Shown: positions 1 through 6,088, counted from the first letter of the stretch. The stretch: 7,127 nt of DNA from an uncultured Lachnospiraceae bacterium (GCA_905193085.1 CAJJNI010000130.1:1-7127); one strand, 5' to 3'. Notes: a model not told the origin generated them from the sequence alone. Made by a program: numbers and translations.

Positions 1-469
1 GGTATGCCTCTTCTTCTGACAGGTTGTTCTTTTCCATAAGCATGATTTTTGCTTTTAAAATAAGTTCTTTTTCCTCATCATTTCTCGGTTTTGGTTTACT
101 GTTCTTAGCTTTTTTTCTATATTTTTCGCTGACGCGAATCATCATTTCAAGAGTATTGACAAGCTCGTGAACTTTTAACGGCATCTCCTGAAAAATGATG
201 TTGTCTCCGCCATATAAATCCCATACTCTTTTTGACGCAAGCACAAGCATTGACACATCAAACGGCAGTGCAGCCTTAACATCTCTGCATGTCATATCAG
301 CAAACTTACACCCACAGATTAAAATACCTCTTTCAATCTGCTCTGCCATCTGTATTGCCATAGCTCCATTTGTACAAACTCCCTGCACTTTAAAACCACT
401 TCTTATAAGCAGGCTCTTTATCTTATTTGCGTCTTCCATTTTAGGGAATGCCACAATAATGCTGAACAT
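1..469 (-). CDS. ANTAR-domain transcription antitermination regulator with degenerate receiver domain (3' end cut)
   Basis: The visible 156 residues begin MFSIIVAFPKMEDANK and end in KAKIMLMEKNNLSEEEAY at the window edge. That last part is the start of an ANTAR domain (the A-K-x-x-L/M helix, then LSEEEAY). ANTAR proteins bind paired RNA hairpins and prevent transcription termination. The first roughly 115 residues have the length and alternating pattern of a response-regulator receiver. However, no acidic pair follows strand 1, the expected phospho-acceptor Asp region reads ILICGCKF, and the switch Lys before Pro is missing (FQEMPLKV). It is therefore a pseudo-receiver, as in AmiR. The start is ATG at 469, preceded by AGGAGG and a 5-base spacer. 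It lies 44 bases downstream of glnA with no terminator between. Clostridial glnA genes are known to be followed by such a regulator (nitR of solvent-producing clostridia), so a role in nitrogen control is likely. Missing C-terminus: only the remainder of the ANTAR domain. Confidence 0.88.
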   Translation of the reverse strand, partial: MFSIIVAFPKMEDANKIKSLLIRSGFKVQGVCTNGAMAIQMAEQIERGILICGCKFADMTCRDVKAALPFDVSMLVLASKRVWDLYGGDNIIFQEMPLKVHELVNTLEMMIRVSEKYRKKAKNSKPKPRNDEEKELILKAKIMLMEKNNLSEEEAY

Positions 470-513
470 TTGTACCTCCTATCTTCTGCAATTGTTTATG
501 CGAGATAAAAAAG

Positions 514-1845
514 TTATATTTTCTGCAAATATTGTTCTAATTCCCAATTTGAAACCTGAGAGCAGTAAGCACGCCACTCTTCTTTTTTAGCATTGTAGAA
601 TTTGTTAGTTATATGTTTACCTAATACACCCTGTATAAATTCATCTTTCATAAATTCCTGCAATGCCTCAAACAGACTTTCAGGAAGTAAATCTATACCT
701 TCTTTTATAAGTTCTGACGGACGCATCTCAAACAGATTTTTTTCTATCTGTTTCGGCGGCTCAATTTTATTTTTTATACCGTCAAGGCCTGCTGCAAGAC
801 ATACCGCAAATGCAAGATACGGATTGCATGATGCGTCAGGACTTTGAAGTTCAATTCTTGTGTGTTTTCCTCTCTCAAGCGGGATTCTCATGAGTGCTGT
901 TCTGTTCGTCTGCGACCATGTAATTGAAATAGGTGCTTCATATCCTCTTACAAGTCTCTTATATGAATTTACGGTAGGATTAGTTATTGCAGTTATTGCC
1001 TTAATATGTTTCATAAGACCTCCTATGAAATAATATGCTTCTTTACTTAATCCTAATTCATCATTTTCATCTGAGAAAATATTAATATTATCTTTAAACA
1101 ATGAGAAATTCATATGCATTCCTGAACCGTGAACACCATATTTAGGTTTTGGCATAAATGTTGCATGATAACCATGTCTTTTGGCTATTGTCTTAACAGC
1201 TATTTTAAATGTCATAACATTATCAGCAGTTGATAGTGCATCTCCGTATTTAAAATCTATTTCATGTTGTCCCGCCGCCATTTCATGGTATGACTCTTCT
1301 ACTGTAAATCCCATTTCTTCAAGTGTAAGAACCATATCTCTTCTTACATTTTCACCAGAATCTGTCGGTCCTAAATCAAAATATCCGCCTCTTTCTCTTG
1401 TTATTGTCGTAGGATTACCATTCTCATCTGTATCAAAAAGGAAAAATTCGCATTCAGGTCCTATATTAAAATCATACCCCATTTCTTTTGCCTTGCCGAT
1501 TTCTCTTATAAGAATCTGTCTTGGATCTCCATGAAACGGATTGTCATTAAAATCATTTACATTACATATAAGTCTTGCAACTTTTCCCTGCTGTGGTCTC
1601 CATGGAAATATTACAAAAGTGTCTAAATCAGGACACAGATACATATCTGATTCTTCAATTCTAACAAACCCTTCAACTGTTGAACCGTCAAACACAAATC
1701 TGTTATCAAGTGCCTTTTTCAACTGACTTGCTGTTATCGCAATATTTTTCATTGTTCCGAAAATATCAGTAAACTGAAGTCTTATAAATTCTACGTCCTC
1801 TTCTTCTACCATTCTCATTATATCTTCACTTGTGTATCTGCTCAT
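514..1845 (-). CDS. glnA: Type I glutamine synthetase (GSI-alpha)
   Basis: Cytoplasmic enzyme making glutamine from glutamate, ammonia and ATP; it forms dodecamers in this family. The 443 residues match Bacillus subtilis GlnA in length, and no adenylylation-site extension is present. Visible motifs: FDGSTVEGF (52-60), Arg62 in VRIEESD (the feedback-inhibition Arg of B. subtilis GS), metal and substrate residues Glu131 and Glu133 in GPECEFFLFD, Glu188 and Glu195 in HEMAAGQHE, His244 in GSGMH, Arg297 in KRLV, flap Glu303 in GYEAP, Arg315, Arg320 and Glu332. Unusual: His239 where NGSGMH is the rule, Arg300 where KRLVPGYEAP has Pro, and Gln334 in IELQSPD where an active-site Arg is usual. The start is ATG 1845, because MSRYT aligns with the family N-terminus and AAGGAGG sits 10 bases upstream; a start at 1866 would lie before this site. 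It follows hisA by 5 bases and is probably translationally coupled to it. Confidence 0.96.
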   Translation of the reverse strand: MSRYTSEDIMRMVEEEDVEFIRLQFTDIFGTMKNIAITASQLKKALDNRFVFDGSTVEGFVRIEESDMYLCPDLDTFVIFPWRPQQGKVARLICNVNDFNDNPFHGDPRQILIREIGKAKEMGYDFNIGPECEFFLFDTDENGNPTTITRERGGYFDLGPTDSGENVRRDMVLTLEEMGFTVEESYHEMAAGQHEIDFKYGDALSTADNVMTFKIAVKTIAKRHGYHATFMPKPKYGVHGSGMHMNFSLFKDNINIFSDENDELGLSKEAYYFIGGLMKHIKAITAITNPTVNSYKRLVRGYEAPISITWSQTNRTALMRIPLERGKHTRIELQSPDASCNPYLAFAVCLAAGLDGIKNKIEPPKQIEKNLFEMRPSELIKEGIDLLPESLFEALQEFMKDEFIQGVLGKHITNKFYNAKKEEWRAYCSQVSNWELEQYLQKI

Positions 1846-1850
1846 ATAAA

Positions 1851-2630
1851 TTAATCCTCCTTGCAATATTTCTCTATTATTGTCTTAAATTTTAATTTTC
1901 CGCCAAACAAATCAAGTGCACTTCCAATTGTGACATTGACTTTATTTTTTCCAAGTTTTTTAAGCAGCTCTAAATCTTCGTATGAGCCAACTCCTCCTGC
2001 ATATGTAGAAACCGCATATGACTGCGCAAGCATTTTTACAAGTTCTGTTTCTATGCCTTTTGCTTTTCCTTCAACATCGACCGCATGAATTAAGAATTCA
2101 TCACACTCGGACGCAAGCTCATTTATCTGTCTGACACTTAATTTCATATCAGTAAACCTCTGCCATCTGTCCGTAACAACATAATATTCATTATCTTTCC
2201 TGCGGCAGCTCAAATCAAGAACAAGATGTTCTTTTCCTACCTCTGATTTGATTTTATCAAGATTTTTCAAATTAATATTTCCATCTTTAAAAACATATGA
2301 TGTAACTATTACATGCGCTGCCCCGGCATCTATAAACTGTGCTGCATTTTCTGCTGTTATTCCGCCTCCCGCATCAAGTCCTCCCGGATATGAATCAAGA
2401 GCCTTTAACGCCTGTTCTTTTGTTTTCTCATAAAATTCCGAGTCATGTGAATTAAGCATAATTACATGTCCGCCTTTTAATCTGTACGATTTATAAATTT
2501 CCGCATAATCAGCAGCACTTTGTTCTGACACAAAATTTTCTTTTGCATAGTCATTTTCATCAAGCAGTGTACCGCCAACTATCTGTTTTACTTTTCCATT
2601 ATGTATATCTATACATGGTCTGAACTCCAT
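1851..2630 (-). CDS. hisA: Eukaryote-type HisA, ProFAR isomerase (HIS6-like)
   Basis: Histidine-pathway isomerase converting ProFAR to PRFAR, the substrate of the glutamine-dependent HisF/HisH enzyme. The 259-residue protein is a TIM barrel of the eukaryotic HisA family rather than the ordinary bacterial one. HNGKVKQIVGG (10-20), NFVS (32-35), VIVTS (107-111), LDLSCRRK (138-145), FLIHAVDVEG (179-188) and LDLFGG (239-244) follow the yeast His6 pattern closely. Asp8 in CIDIHNG and Asp139 in LDLSC are in the expected catalytic acid/base positions, and glycine loops at 86-91 (DAGGGI) and 210-215 (YAGGVG) fit phosphate binding. The start is ATG 2630 (MEFRPCIDIHNG), with AAGGG about 13 bases upstream. 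The longer form from a TTG at 2651 has no ribosome binding site and extends past the family N-terminus. No other his gene lies nearby; it leads an operon with glnA. Confidence 0.93.
   Translation of the reverse strand: MEFRPCIDIHNGKVKQIVGGTLLDENDYAKENFVSEQSAADYAEIYKSYRLKGGHVIMLNSHDSEFYEKTKEQALKALDSYPGGLDAGGGITAENAAQFIDAGAAHVIVTSYVFKDGNINLKNLDKIKSEVGKEHLVLDLSCRRKDNEYYVVTDRWQRFTDMKLSVRQINELASECDEFLIHAVDVEGKAKGIETELVKMLAQSYAVSTYAGGVGSYEDLELLKKLGKNKVNVTIGSALDLFGGKLKFKTIIEKYCKED
1856..1862 (-). promoter_or_regulatory. glnA ribosome binding site inside the 3' end of hisA
   Basis: AAGGAGG, read on the minus strand, lies 10 bases before the glnA ATG and overlaps the last codons of hisA (AAG GAG GAT TAA). 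Ribosomes finishing hisA arrive on this site, so translation of the two genes is likely coupled. It also fixes the glnA start at 1845. Confidence 0.85.
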
Positions 2631-2693
2631 CTGTATATCATATCCCTTCAATAAATCTGATTATTACTATATGTTTTATTAACTTTTCACCTT

Positions 2694-2722
2694 AGTATAT
2701 CAGACGGTTTTCTGTTTAGCAA
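2694..2722 (-). promoter_or_regulatory. Putative sigma-A promoter of hisA-glnA with extended -10
   Basis: On the minus strand, TTGCTA (2722-2717) and TATACT (2699-2694) are 17 bases apart, and TG stands one base before the -10 (TGATATACT). Initiation would fall near 2687, giving a leader of about 57 bases before the hisA ATG. No stable hairpin is visible in that leader. The -35 matches the consensus at 4 of 6 positions and the -10 at 5 of 6. Confidence 0.6.
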
Positions 2723-2729
2723 GACAATT

Positions 2730-2905
2730 TATGATGCCAGGGTCAAAAAGCCCTGTCATATACCTAAGCCTGCTCATAAGCAGGTGACAGGCTTTGAGAC
2801 CCGCCCCAATATGAGAGCATAAAAGCGGATTTTTTATCCCACGATATGCGAATATCGGGCAGGAGTGTGCAAGTGCATAGCACGGAACACTCCGCAGGCA
2901 TCATA
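2730..2905. repeat. 176-base element with 9-base terminal inverted repeats and internal hairpins (MITE-like repeat or structured RNA)
   Basis: This fills most of the gene-free stretch from 2631 to 3011. The ends are perfect inverted copies: TATGATGCC (2730-2738) and GGCATCATA (2897-2905). Inside are four further pairings. First, a long arm at 2740-2802: GGGTC with GACCC, TGTCA (2754-2758) with TGACA (2785-2789), capped by CCTGCT-CATA-AGCAGG (2769-2784). Second, GGAT-TTTTT-ATCC (2827-2839). Third, CGATAT-GCGA-ATATCG (2842-2857), a GNRA tetraloop if the plus strand is transcribed. Fourth, GGAGTGT with ACACTCC (2862-2893), enclosing GTGC-ATA-GCAC. The outer pair could close all of these into one multibranched fold. 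The element is GC-richer than its surroundings and has no convincing ORF. The inverted ends fit a small non-autonomous mobile element with a TA target duplication, or the closing stem of an RNA. No Rfam family was recognised. Confidence 0.65.
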
Positions 2906-2956
2906 GCCAGTAACATAACAGTTACATATGTACATTACAGGCAATACTACAATTAT

Positions 2957-2999
2957 AAAAAGGCGCAGGTATCCCATAAAATAAGACGCCTGTGCCTTT
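2957..2999 (-). terminator. Probable rho-independent terminator of the lipoprotein gene
   Basis: Read on the minus strand, AAAGGCACAGG (2999-2989) pairs with CCTGCGCCTTT (2969-2959), with one A-C mismatch and a 19-base loop. A TTTTTATAATT tract continues from the foot of the stem. It starts 12 bases after the stop codon of the lipoprotein gene. The long loop makes it weaker than a textbook terminator. Confidence 0.6.
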
Positions 3000-3011
3000 A
3001 CATTCTTTACA

Positions 3012-3413
3012 TTATCTTGTTGTACCTGTTGCAGCAGGTGCACCAGATGCAGAACCGCCATCCACGATATCGTCTCCAACATCTTCTACACCATCAACTA
3101 CATCTCTGCCAACATTATCAACAGTATCTAATACATCATCACCAACATTTTCCACACCGTCCATTACACTGCCATCATCATTTGTGTTATTTCTGTTGGT
3201 CTCATCAGCATTATTGTTTCTGTTGTCATTTGTGGTATTTCTGTTGTCATTTGTATTGCTGTCATTGTCTGTATTCTTTGTATCTGCTGATGTATCCGGA
3301 GAAGCGGACGCATCATTTCCGGTTGTCGCATCATTATTGGCACCACAACCTGCAAAAACAAACATAACTGCAAGACAAAGTCCAACTGTAAAACATTTCT
3401 TTAATGCTTTCAT
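3012..3413 (-). CDS. Small Asn/Asp-rich lipoprotein with 11-residue repeats, function unknown
   Basis: A 133-residue predicted lipoprotein. The N-terminus is a signal peptide (MKALKKCFTVGLCLAVMF) ending in the lipobox VFAGC, so Cys23 should be lipidated and the protein held on the outer face of the cytoplasmic membrane. Residues 26-82 are low-complexity, rich in Asn, Asp and Thr, and probably an unstructured spacer. Residues 85-117 are three tandem copies of an 11-residue unit: DGVENVGDDVL, DTVDNVGRDVV, DGVEDVGDDIV. Val recurs in a pattern that would make an acidic amphipathic helix. The tail is Gly/Ala/Thr-rich. The start is ATG 3413, with AAGGAG 6 bases upstream; an upstream ATG at 3455 would add 14 polar residues before the signal peptide and has no good site. 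It is not recognised as a named family. It lies 94 bases after the transporter operon and may be co-transcribed or use its own promoter. Confidence 0.85.
   Translation of the reverse strand: MKALKKCFTVGLCLAVMFVFAGCGANNDATTGNDASASPDTSADTKNTDNDSNTNDNRNTTNDNRNNNADETNRNNTNDDGSVMDGVENVGDDVLDTVDNVGRDVVDGVEDVGDDIVDGGSASGAPAATGTTR
3063..3161 (-). repeat. Three tandem 33-base units coding the 11-residue repeats of the lipoprotein
   Basis: Codons 85-117 of the lipoprotein gene form three adjacent units sharing the pattern D-[GT]-V-[ED]-[ND]-V-G-x-D-[VI]-[LV]. A fourth copy appears to begin with DGG. The DNA copies have diverged more than the protein, so selection appears to have kept the periodicity. 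Confidence 0.8.
3217..3258. repeat. Two tandem 21-base units in the Asn-rich part of the lipoprotein gene
   Basis: The units at 3217-3237 and 3238-3258 share their first 17 bases (TTTCTGTTGTCATTTGT) and differ only in the last four. On the minus strand they code repeated NDNRN. A degenerate further copy starts near 3190. Such near-identical in-frame copies can expand or contract by slippage, so the spacer length may vary between strains. Confidence 0.75.
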
Positions 3414-3443
3414 ATTAATCTCCTTCTGCTGCTGCTTTAATAG

Positions 3444-3480
3444 AATATGATACATTTAAATCATATTATAGAGATAATAT
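3444..3480 (-). promoter_or_regulatory. Putative promoter -10 overlapped by inverted repeats upstream of the lipoprotein gene
   Basis: On the minus strand a perfect TATAAT (3470-3465) lies about 50 bases before the lipoprotein ATG, but no good -35 stands 17 bases upstream, where the sequence is A-rich. Two inverted repeats overlap it: AATATGAT-N8-ATCATATT (3444-3467) and ATATTAT-AGAG-ATAATAT (3463-3480). The first has the size of an operator for a dimeric regulator. High AT content makes chance palindromes more likely here. Confidence 0.4.
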
Positions 3481-3507
3481 GTGCATTTTTTATTTTTTTA
3501 TTCGTTA

Positions 3508-4632
3508 TTATTTTGTTGAAATATCAGTTACAAAATAAGAATCAATATCTAAATCAACCATTCTTGATAAGACTGATGTTTCCATAGTATACACTTTATC
3601 AGAACCTTCTATATATACATAATAATCATCTGCATAATCTGTATCATTAGATTTATTACCTACATAAAGAGTATATTCTTTATCGATTGTATCACACTGA
3701 ACTTCATTTATACCGTCCTGAACTTCAACAAGCTTTGCAGTAGTCTCATCAAGAACCTGATATTTTACATTAATGACAGCTTTCGGATTATCAAAACCAT
3801 ACTGTTTATATTTATCATCATCAATTTTATAATCTACAGCTCTGAAGAAAGAATACTCTGTCATCTCATCAATCATAGCCTGAAGTGTAATCTGATTACC
3901 TTTCTTATAGTCTTCAGCATCTTTTGCTGCATACCATGTTATATCTTTTTCCATATAATCGTCTGATGTAATATGTTCCTCGGCATCATCTTCTACTACA
4001 GCCTTAACTCTTAAATGCTTATCAGAACTCTTTATGTCTATTTCTCTGAAACTTGATTCTTCAACCTTAGGAAATGTCTCCATATCAAACAAATCATACA
4101 GCCCCATCATAAACATTACTTTTAAATCAGCATTTATCTGATAAACATTTTCATCATCGTCCATACGAAAATAATAATTCTCAGTTGATGTATTTTCATT
4201 TCCAATATAGTATTCATGTTTTGTTCCATCTTTTTCTTCGAAACTTATAGAAACAAGTGGATTGTCAAAACCATATTCTGATAATTCATCTGCTTCACTT
4301 GCAGAAATAATTCTTTCTGCTTCAACACTGCTGAGACTCTCTGCCATTTTAGTAACATATGTCTGATTTACAGGAAAACTGTCATCTTCACTGTAATGCC
4401 ACTCTTTGTCAGAATTTCTTACTAATGTCAAATCTTTATTGTCTGTATCCTCGCATTTATAAGTAAACGATACTATATTCTCAGCACCAACCTGGCTTAC
4501 AGCTATATTATCACTTTTTTCATCTGTTGATTCATCATTTTTGATAACAAATTTTGTTATTACAAAATATGCAGCAACAAGAAGCACAAGGACTATAATT
4601 ACTATGAGAAGCTTTTTTATTTTTTTACTCAT
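3508..4632 (-). CDS. DUF4340 domain protein, membrane-anchored partner of the GldFG-like ABC transporter
   Basis: The 374-residue protein has a Lys-rich N-terminus (MSKKIKK), one membrane segment at about 8-25, and a large acidic domain outside the membrane. It is of the DUF4340 type, which commonly accompanies GldG-like genes; its biochemical role is unknown. The outer part is an internal duplication. YGFDNP occurs at 120-125 and again at 278-283, each followed by beta-rich sequence and a Y-[IV]-G-N motif (EYYIGN near 140-145; TLYVGN in the second copy), then a tyrosine-rich strand and a VY-[QT] turn. Each copy is preceded by a helix with a W-[HY] strand before it (Trp78, Trp233). The ATG at 4632 overlaps the stop of the GldG-like gene by one base (TAATG), with AGGAGG 11 bases upstream, so the two are translationally coupled. 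It is the last gene of the transporter operon; no clear terminator follows. Confidence 0.88.
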   Translation of the reverse strand: MSKKIKKLLIVIIVLVLLVAAYFVITKFVIKNDESTDEKSDNIAVSQVGAENIVSFTYKCEDTDNKDLTLVRNSDKEWHYSEDDSFPVNQTYVTKMAESLSSVEAERIISASEADELSEYGFDNPLVSISFEEKDGTKHEYYIGNENTSTENYYFRMDDDENVYQINADLKVMFMMGLYDLFDMETFPKVEESSFREIDIKSSDKHLRVKAVVEDDAEEHITSDDYMEKDITWYAAKDAEDYKKGNQITLQAMIDEMTEYSFFRAVDYKIDDDKYKQYGFDNPKAVINVKYQVLDETTAKLVEVQDGINEVQCDTIDKEYTLYVGNKSNDTDYADDYYVYIEGSDKVYTMETSVLSRMVDLDIDSYFVTDISTK

Positions 4633-6074
4633 TAACGCTTACGCCTCCTTAACCAAATAACAAGACCTGTCACAATAACTCCTAATGGAATAAGAATCAT
4701 CAGTACAAATATCCATGCTGTCATCTGACCTGATGTAACTGCTAAAGATGTAGAATACACATTTTTTCCTCTTATTGAAATCATGCTCTCATGCTCACAC
4801 AAAAAGCTTACGGAATTTAAAAGGAAATCATAGTTACCGCCTGATACATATGTGTCCATCTGTGAATTTGAAATATAAGGTGATGTAACTGCAACAAGAC
4901 GCGCCTCTGTATTATCATCAATTGTATCTGTAACCGCAATTGCAAGTGTCATTGCACCTGTCTGGTCACCATCTGATTTTTCCAATGTATCAGCATCAAG
5001 AGATTTAATATAACCTGTTGAAGTTGTCTTAAGCAGTGTTGTTGACTTTAATGTGCTCTTTCTGTTTTCAAGAACTCTTATGTTCTGTCCAAAAGGTACT
5101 ACCATAACTTCAGATGCAGCAGAAAGAGGCTTTACAATATCATGTTCTCCATACATAGGTCTTATATAATTACGCATGTTCTGCATAACATAGTTACTGT
5201 TACCTTCACATACTATACCACTGTCAACAGCTATACCAAACTCAGCAAGAACACTGTCAAGATTTGGTGTATTACCTTTCTGATAAAAGCTTGTATAGAA
5301 AATATTCCCACCTTTTGCAATATAATCTTTTAAAACCTGTGCCTCGTCCTGGTTAATATCACTTGTCGGAGCCTGAATATATAAACAGTCGGCATCTGAT
5401 GGAATTTCTTTAACAGTGGCAAGACTAAGCTCTACAAGCTCAATATTTTCTCTCTGGATAGAACTCTGGAAACTGCTCTCCATAGATGATTCACCATGTC
5501 CTGTAACTACATACATTCTTGGAAGATTGTCTGTAGTTACATAATCAAGTGCACTTGTAAGCGCATCTTCACCATTAAATGTTGAAGTCTGTGTATACCC
5601 TGTTGAAGATGTACTGCTCTTAGTATATGAAGTAACATAAATATCATCAACAGATACAACTTTTGCTCTCTTTGAACTCTCAACAATAACGCTGTTATCT
5701 GAAAGCGAATCCTCAGTATACTGAGCTGTAAAATTAGGATTAACAGCCGGGTCTTTATTTACTATTTTAATATGTTTGCCTGATGCAGCCTTATATTTAT
5801 TGAGAAGCTCTGTAAGAGATTCATCTTCTTTACCTGACTGCGCAATTACATATACAGTTATATCTTCATCAAGCGAATCAAGTATCTTATTAGTCTGATC
5901 TGATAATGTATATAATTTTTCTTCACTGTAATCAAGCTTTGTGACATCAGCCGGAAGTACATTTACAATTATGTTAACCACAAGTATTATTGCAATTACA
6001 ATAACAGTTAAAACCGTACTGTACGAACCGCCTTTAAAATTTCTTGATTTTAAATTACTACTATGCTTACTCAA
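4632..6074 (-). CDS. GldG-family ABC transporter auxiliary protein
   Basis: The 480-residue protein has a membrane segment at about 20-40, a long outer domain and a second membrane segment at about 454-475, ending in the positive tail RRRKR. This is the GldG topology. Family marks: KLYTLSDQT (53-61), FNGEDALTSAL (166-176), VVTGHGES (189-196), IPSDADCLYIQAP (224-236) and DYIAKGGNIF (250-259), which belong to the ABC-transporter auxiliary domain with a glutamine-amidotransferase-like fold but no evident catalytic Cys. A Ser/Thr-rich loop lies at 148-165. In Flavobacterium GldG works with GldA and GldF; in Firmicutes the cargo is unknown. The start is a TTG at 6074. AGGAGG (6083-6088) stands 8 bases upstream, and no ATG lies in the N-terminal part. 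That site overlaps the stop of the permease gene, which is 12 bases away. Confidence 0.88.
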   Translation of the reverse strand: MSKHSSNLKSRNFKGGSYSTVLTVIVIAIILVVNIIVNVLPADVTKLDYSEEKLYTLSDQTNKILDSLDEDITVYVIAQSGKEDESLTELLNKYKAASGKHIKIVNKDPAVNPNFTAQYTEDSLSDNSVIVESSKRAKVVSVDDIYVTSYTKSSTSSTGYTQTSTFNGEDALTSALDYVTTDNLPRMYVVTGHGESSMESSFQSSIQRENIELVELSLATVKEIPSDADCLYIQAPTSDINQDEAQVLKDYIAKGGNIFYTSFYQKGNTPNLDSVLAEFGIAVDSGIVCEGNSNYVMQNMRNYIRPMYGEHDIVKPLSAASEVMVVPFGQNIRVLENRKSTLKSTTLLKTTSTGYIKSLDADTLEKSDGDQTGAMTLAIAVTDTIDDNTEARLVAVTSPYISNSQMDTYVSGGNYDFLLNSVSFLCEHESMISIRGKNVYSTSLAVTSGQMTAWIFVLMILIPLGVIVTGLVIWLRRRKR

Positions 6075-6082
6075 TGTACTTA

Positions 6083-6088
6083 CCTCCT
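6083..6088 (-). promoter_or_regulatory. Ribosome binding site that fixes the TTG start of the GldG-like gene
   Basis: AGGAGG on the minus strand begins within the TAG stop codon of the permease gene and stands 8 bases before TTG 6074, an ideal spacing. No alternative ATG is in reach, so TTG is the start. Confidence 0.8.

Noticed and set aside
195..590. Plus-strand 131-codon frame over the regulator and the glnA end
   Set aside because: It is antisense to two well-supported genes and has no recognisable domain.
1846..1866. Longer glnA reading frame starting at 1866 (MQGGLIYMSRYT)
   Set aside because: The AAGGAGG site lies between this codon and ATG 1845, and the family N-terminus aligns with MSRYT.
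2631..2651. TTG start for hisA at 2651
   Set aside because: No ribosome binding site precedes it, and the added residues precede the conserved MEFRPCIDIHNG start; AAGGG serves ATG 2630.
2740..2756. CAGGG-CCCTG hairpin as a terminator
   Set aside because: The stem is 5 bases and no T-tract follows on either strand; it is better explained as part of the larger inverted-repeat element.
2769..2784. The capped hairpin in the element as an ANTAR target
   Set aside because: Read with a six-base loop it gives TTATGA or TCATAA, which lack the required A at position 1 and G at position 4, and no second matching hairpin adjoins it.
2834..3082. Minus-strand 82-codon open frame across the intergenic region
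   Set aside because: It overlaps the lipoprotein gene in another frame, runs through the terminator and the hairpin element, and shows no family features.
2846..3450. Plus-strand open frames with His- or Ser-rich products opposite the lipoprotein gene
   Set aside because: They are antisense reflections of the Asn/Asp-rich repeats, lack ribosome binding sites, and have extreme composition.
3481..3507. Terminator after the DUF4340 gene
   Set aside because: The sequence is A-rich on the coding strand without a GC stem or T-tract; the ATATTAT hairpin further down is not followed by Ts.
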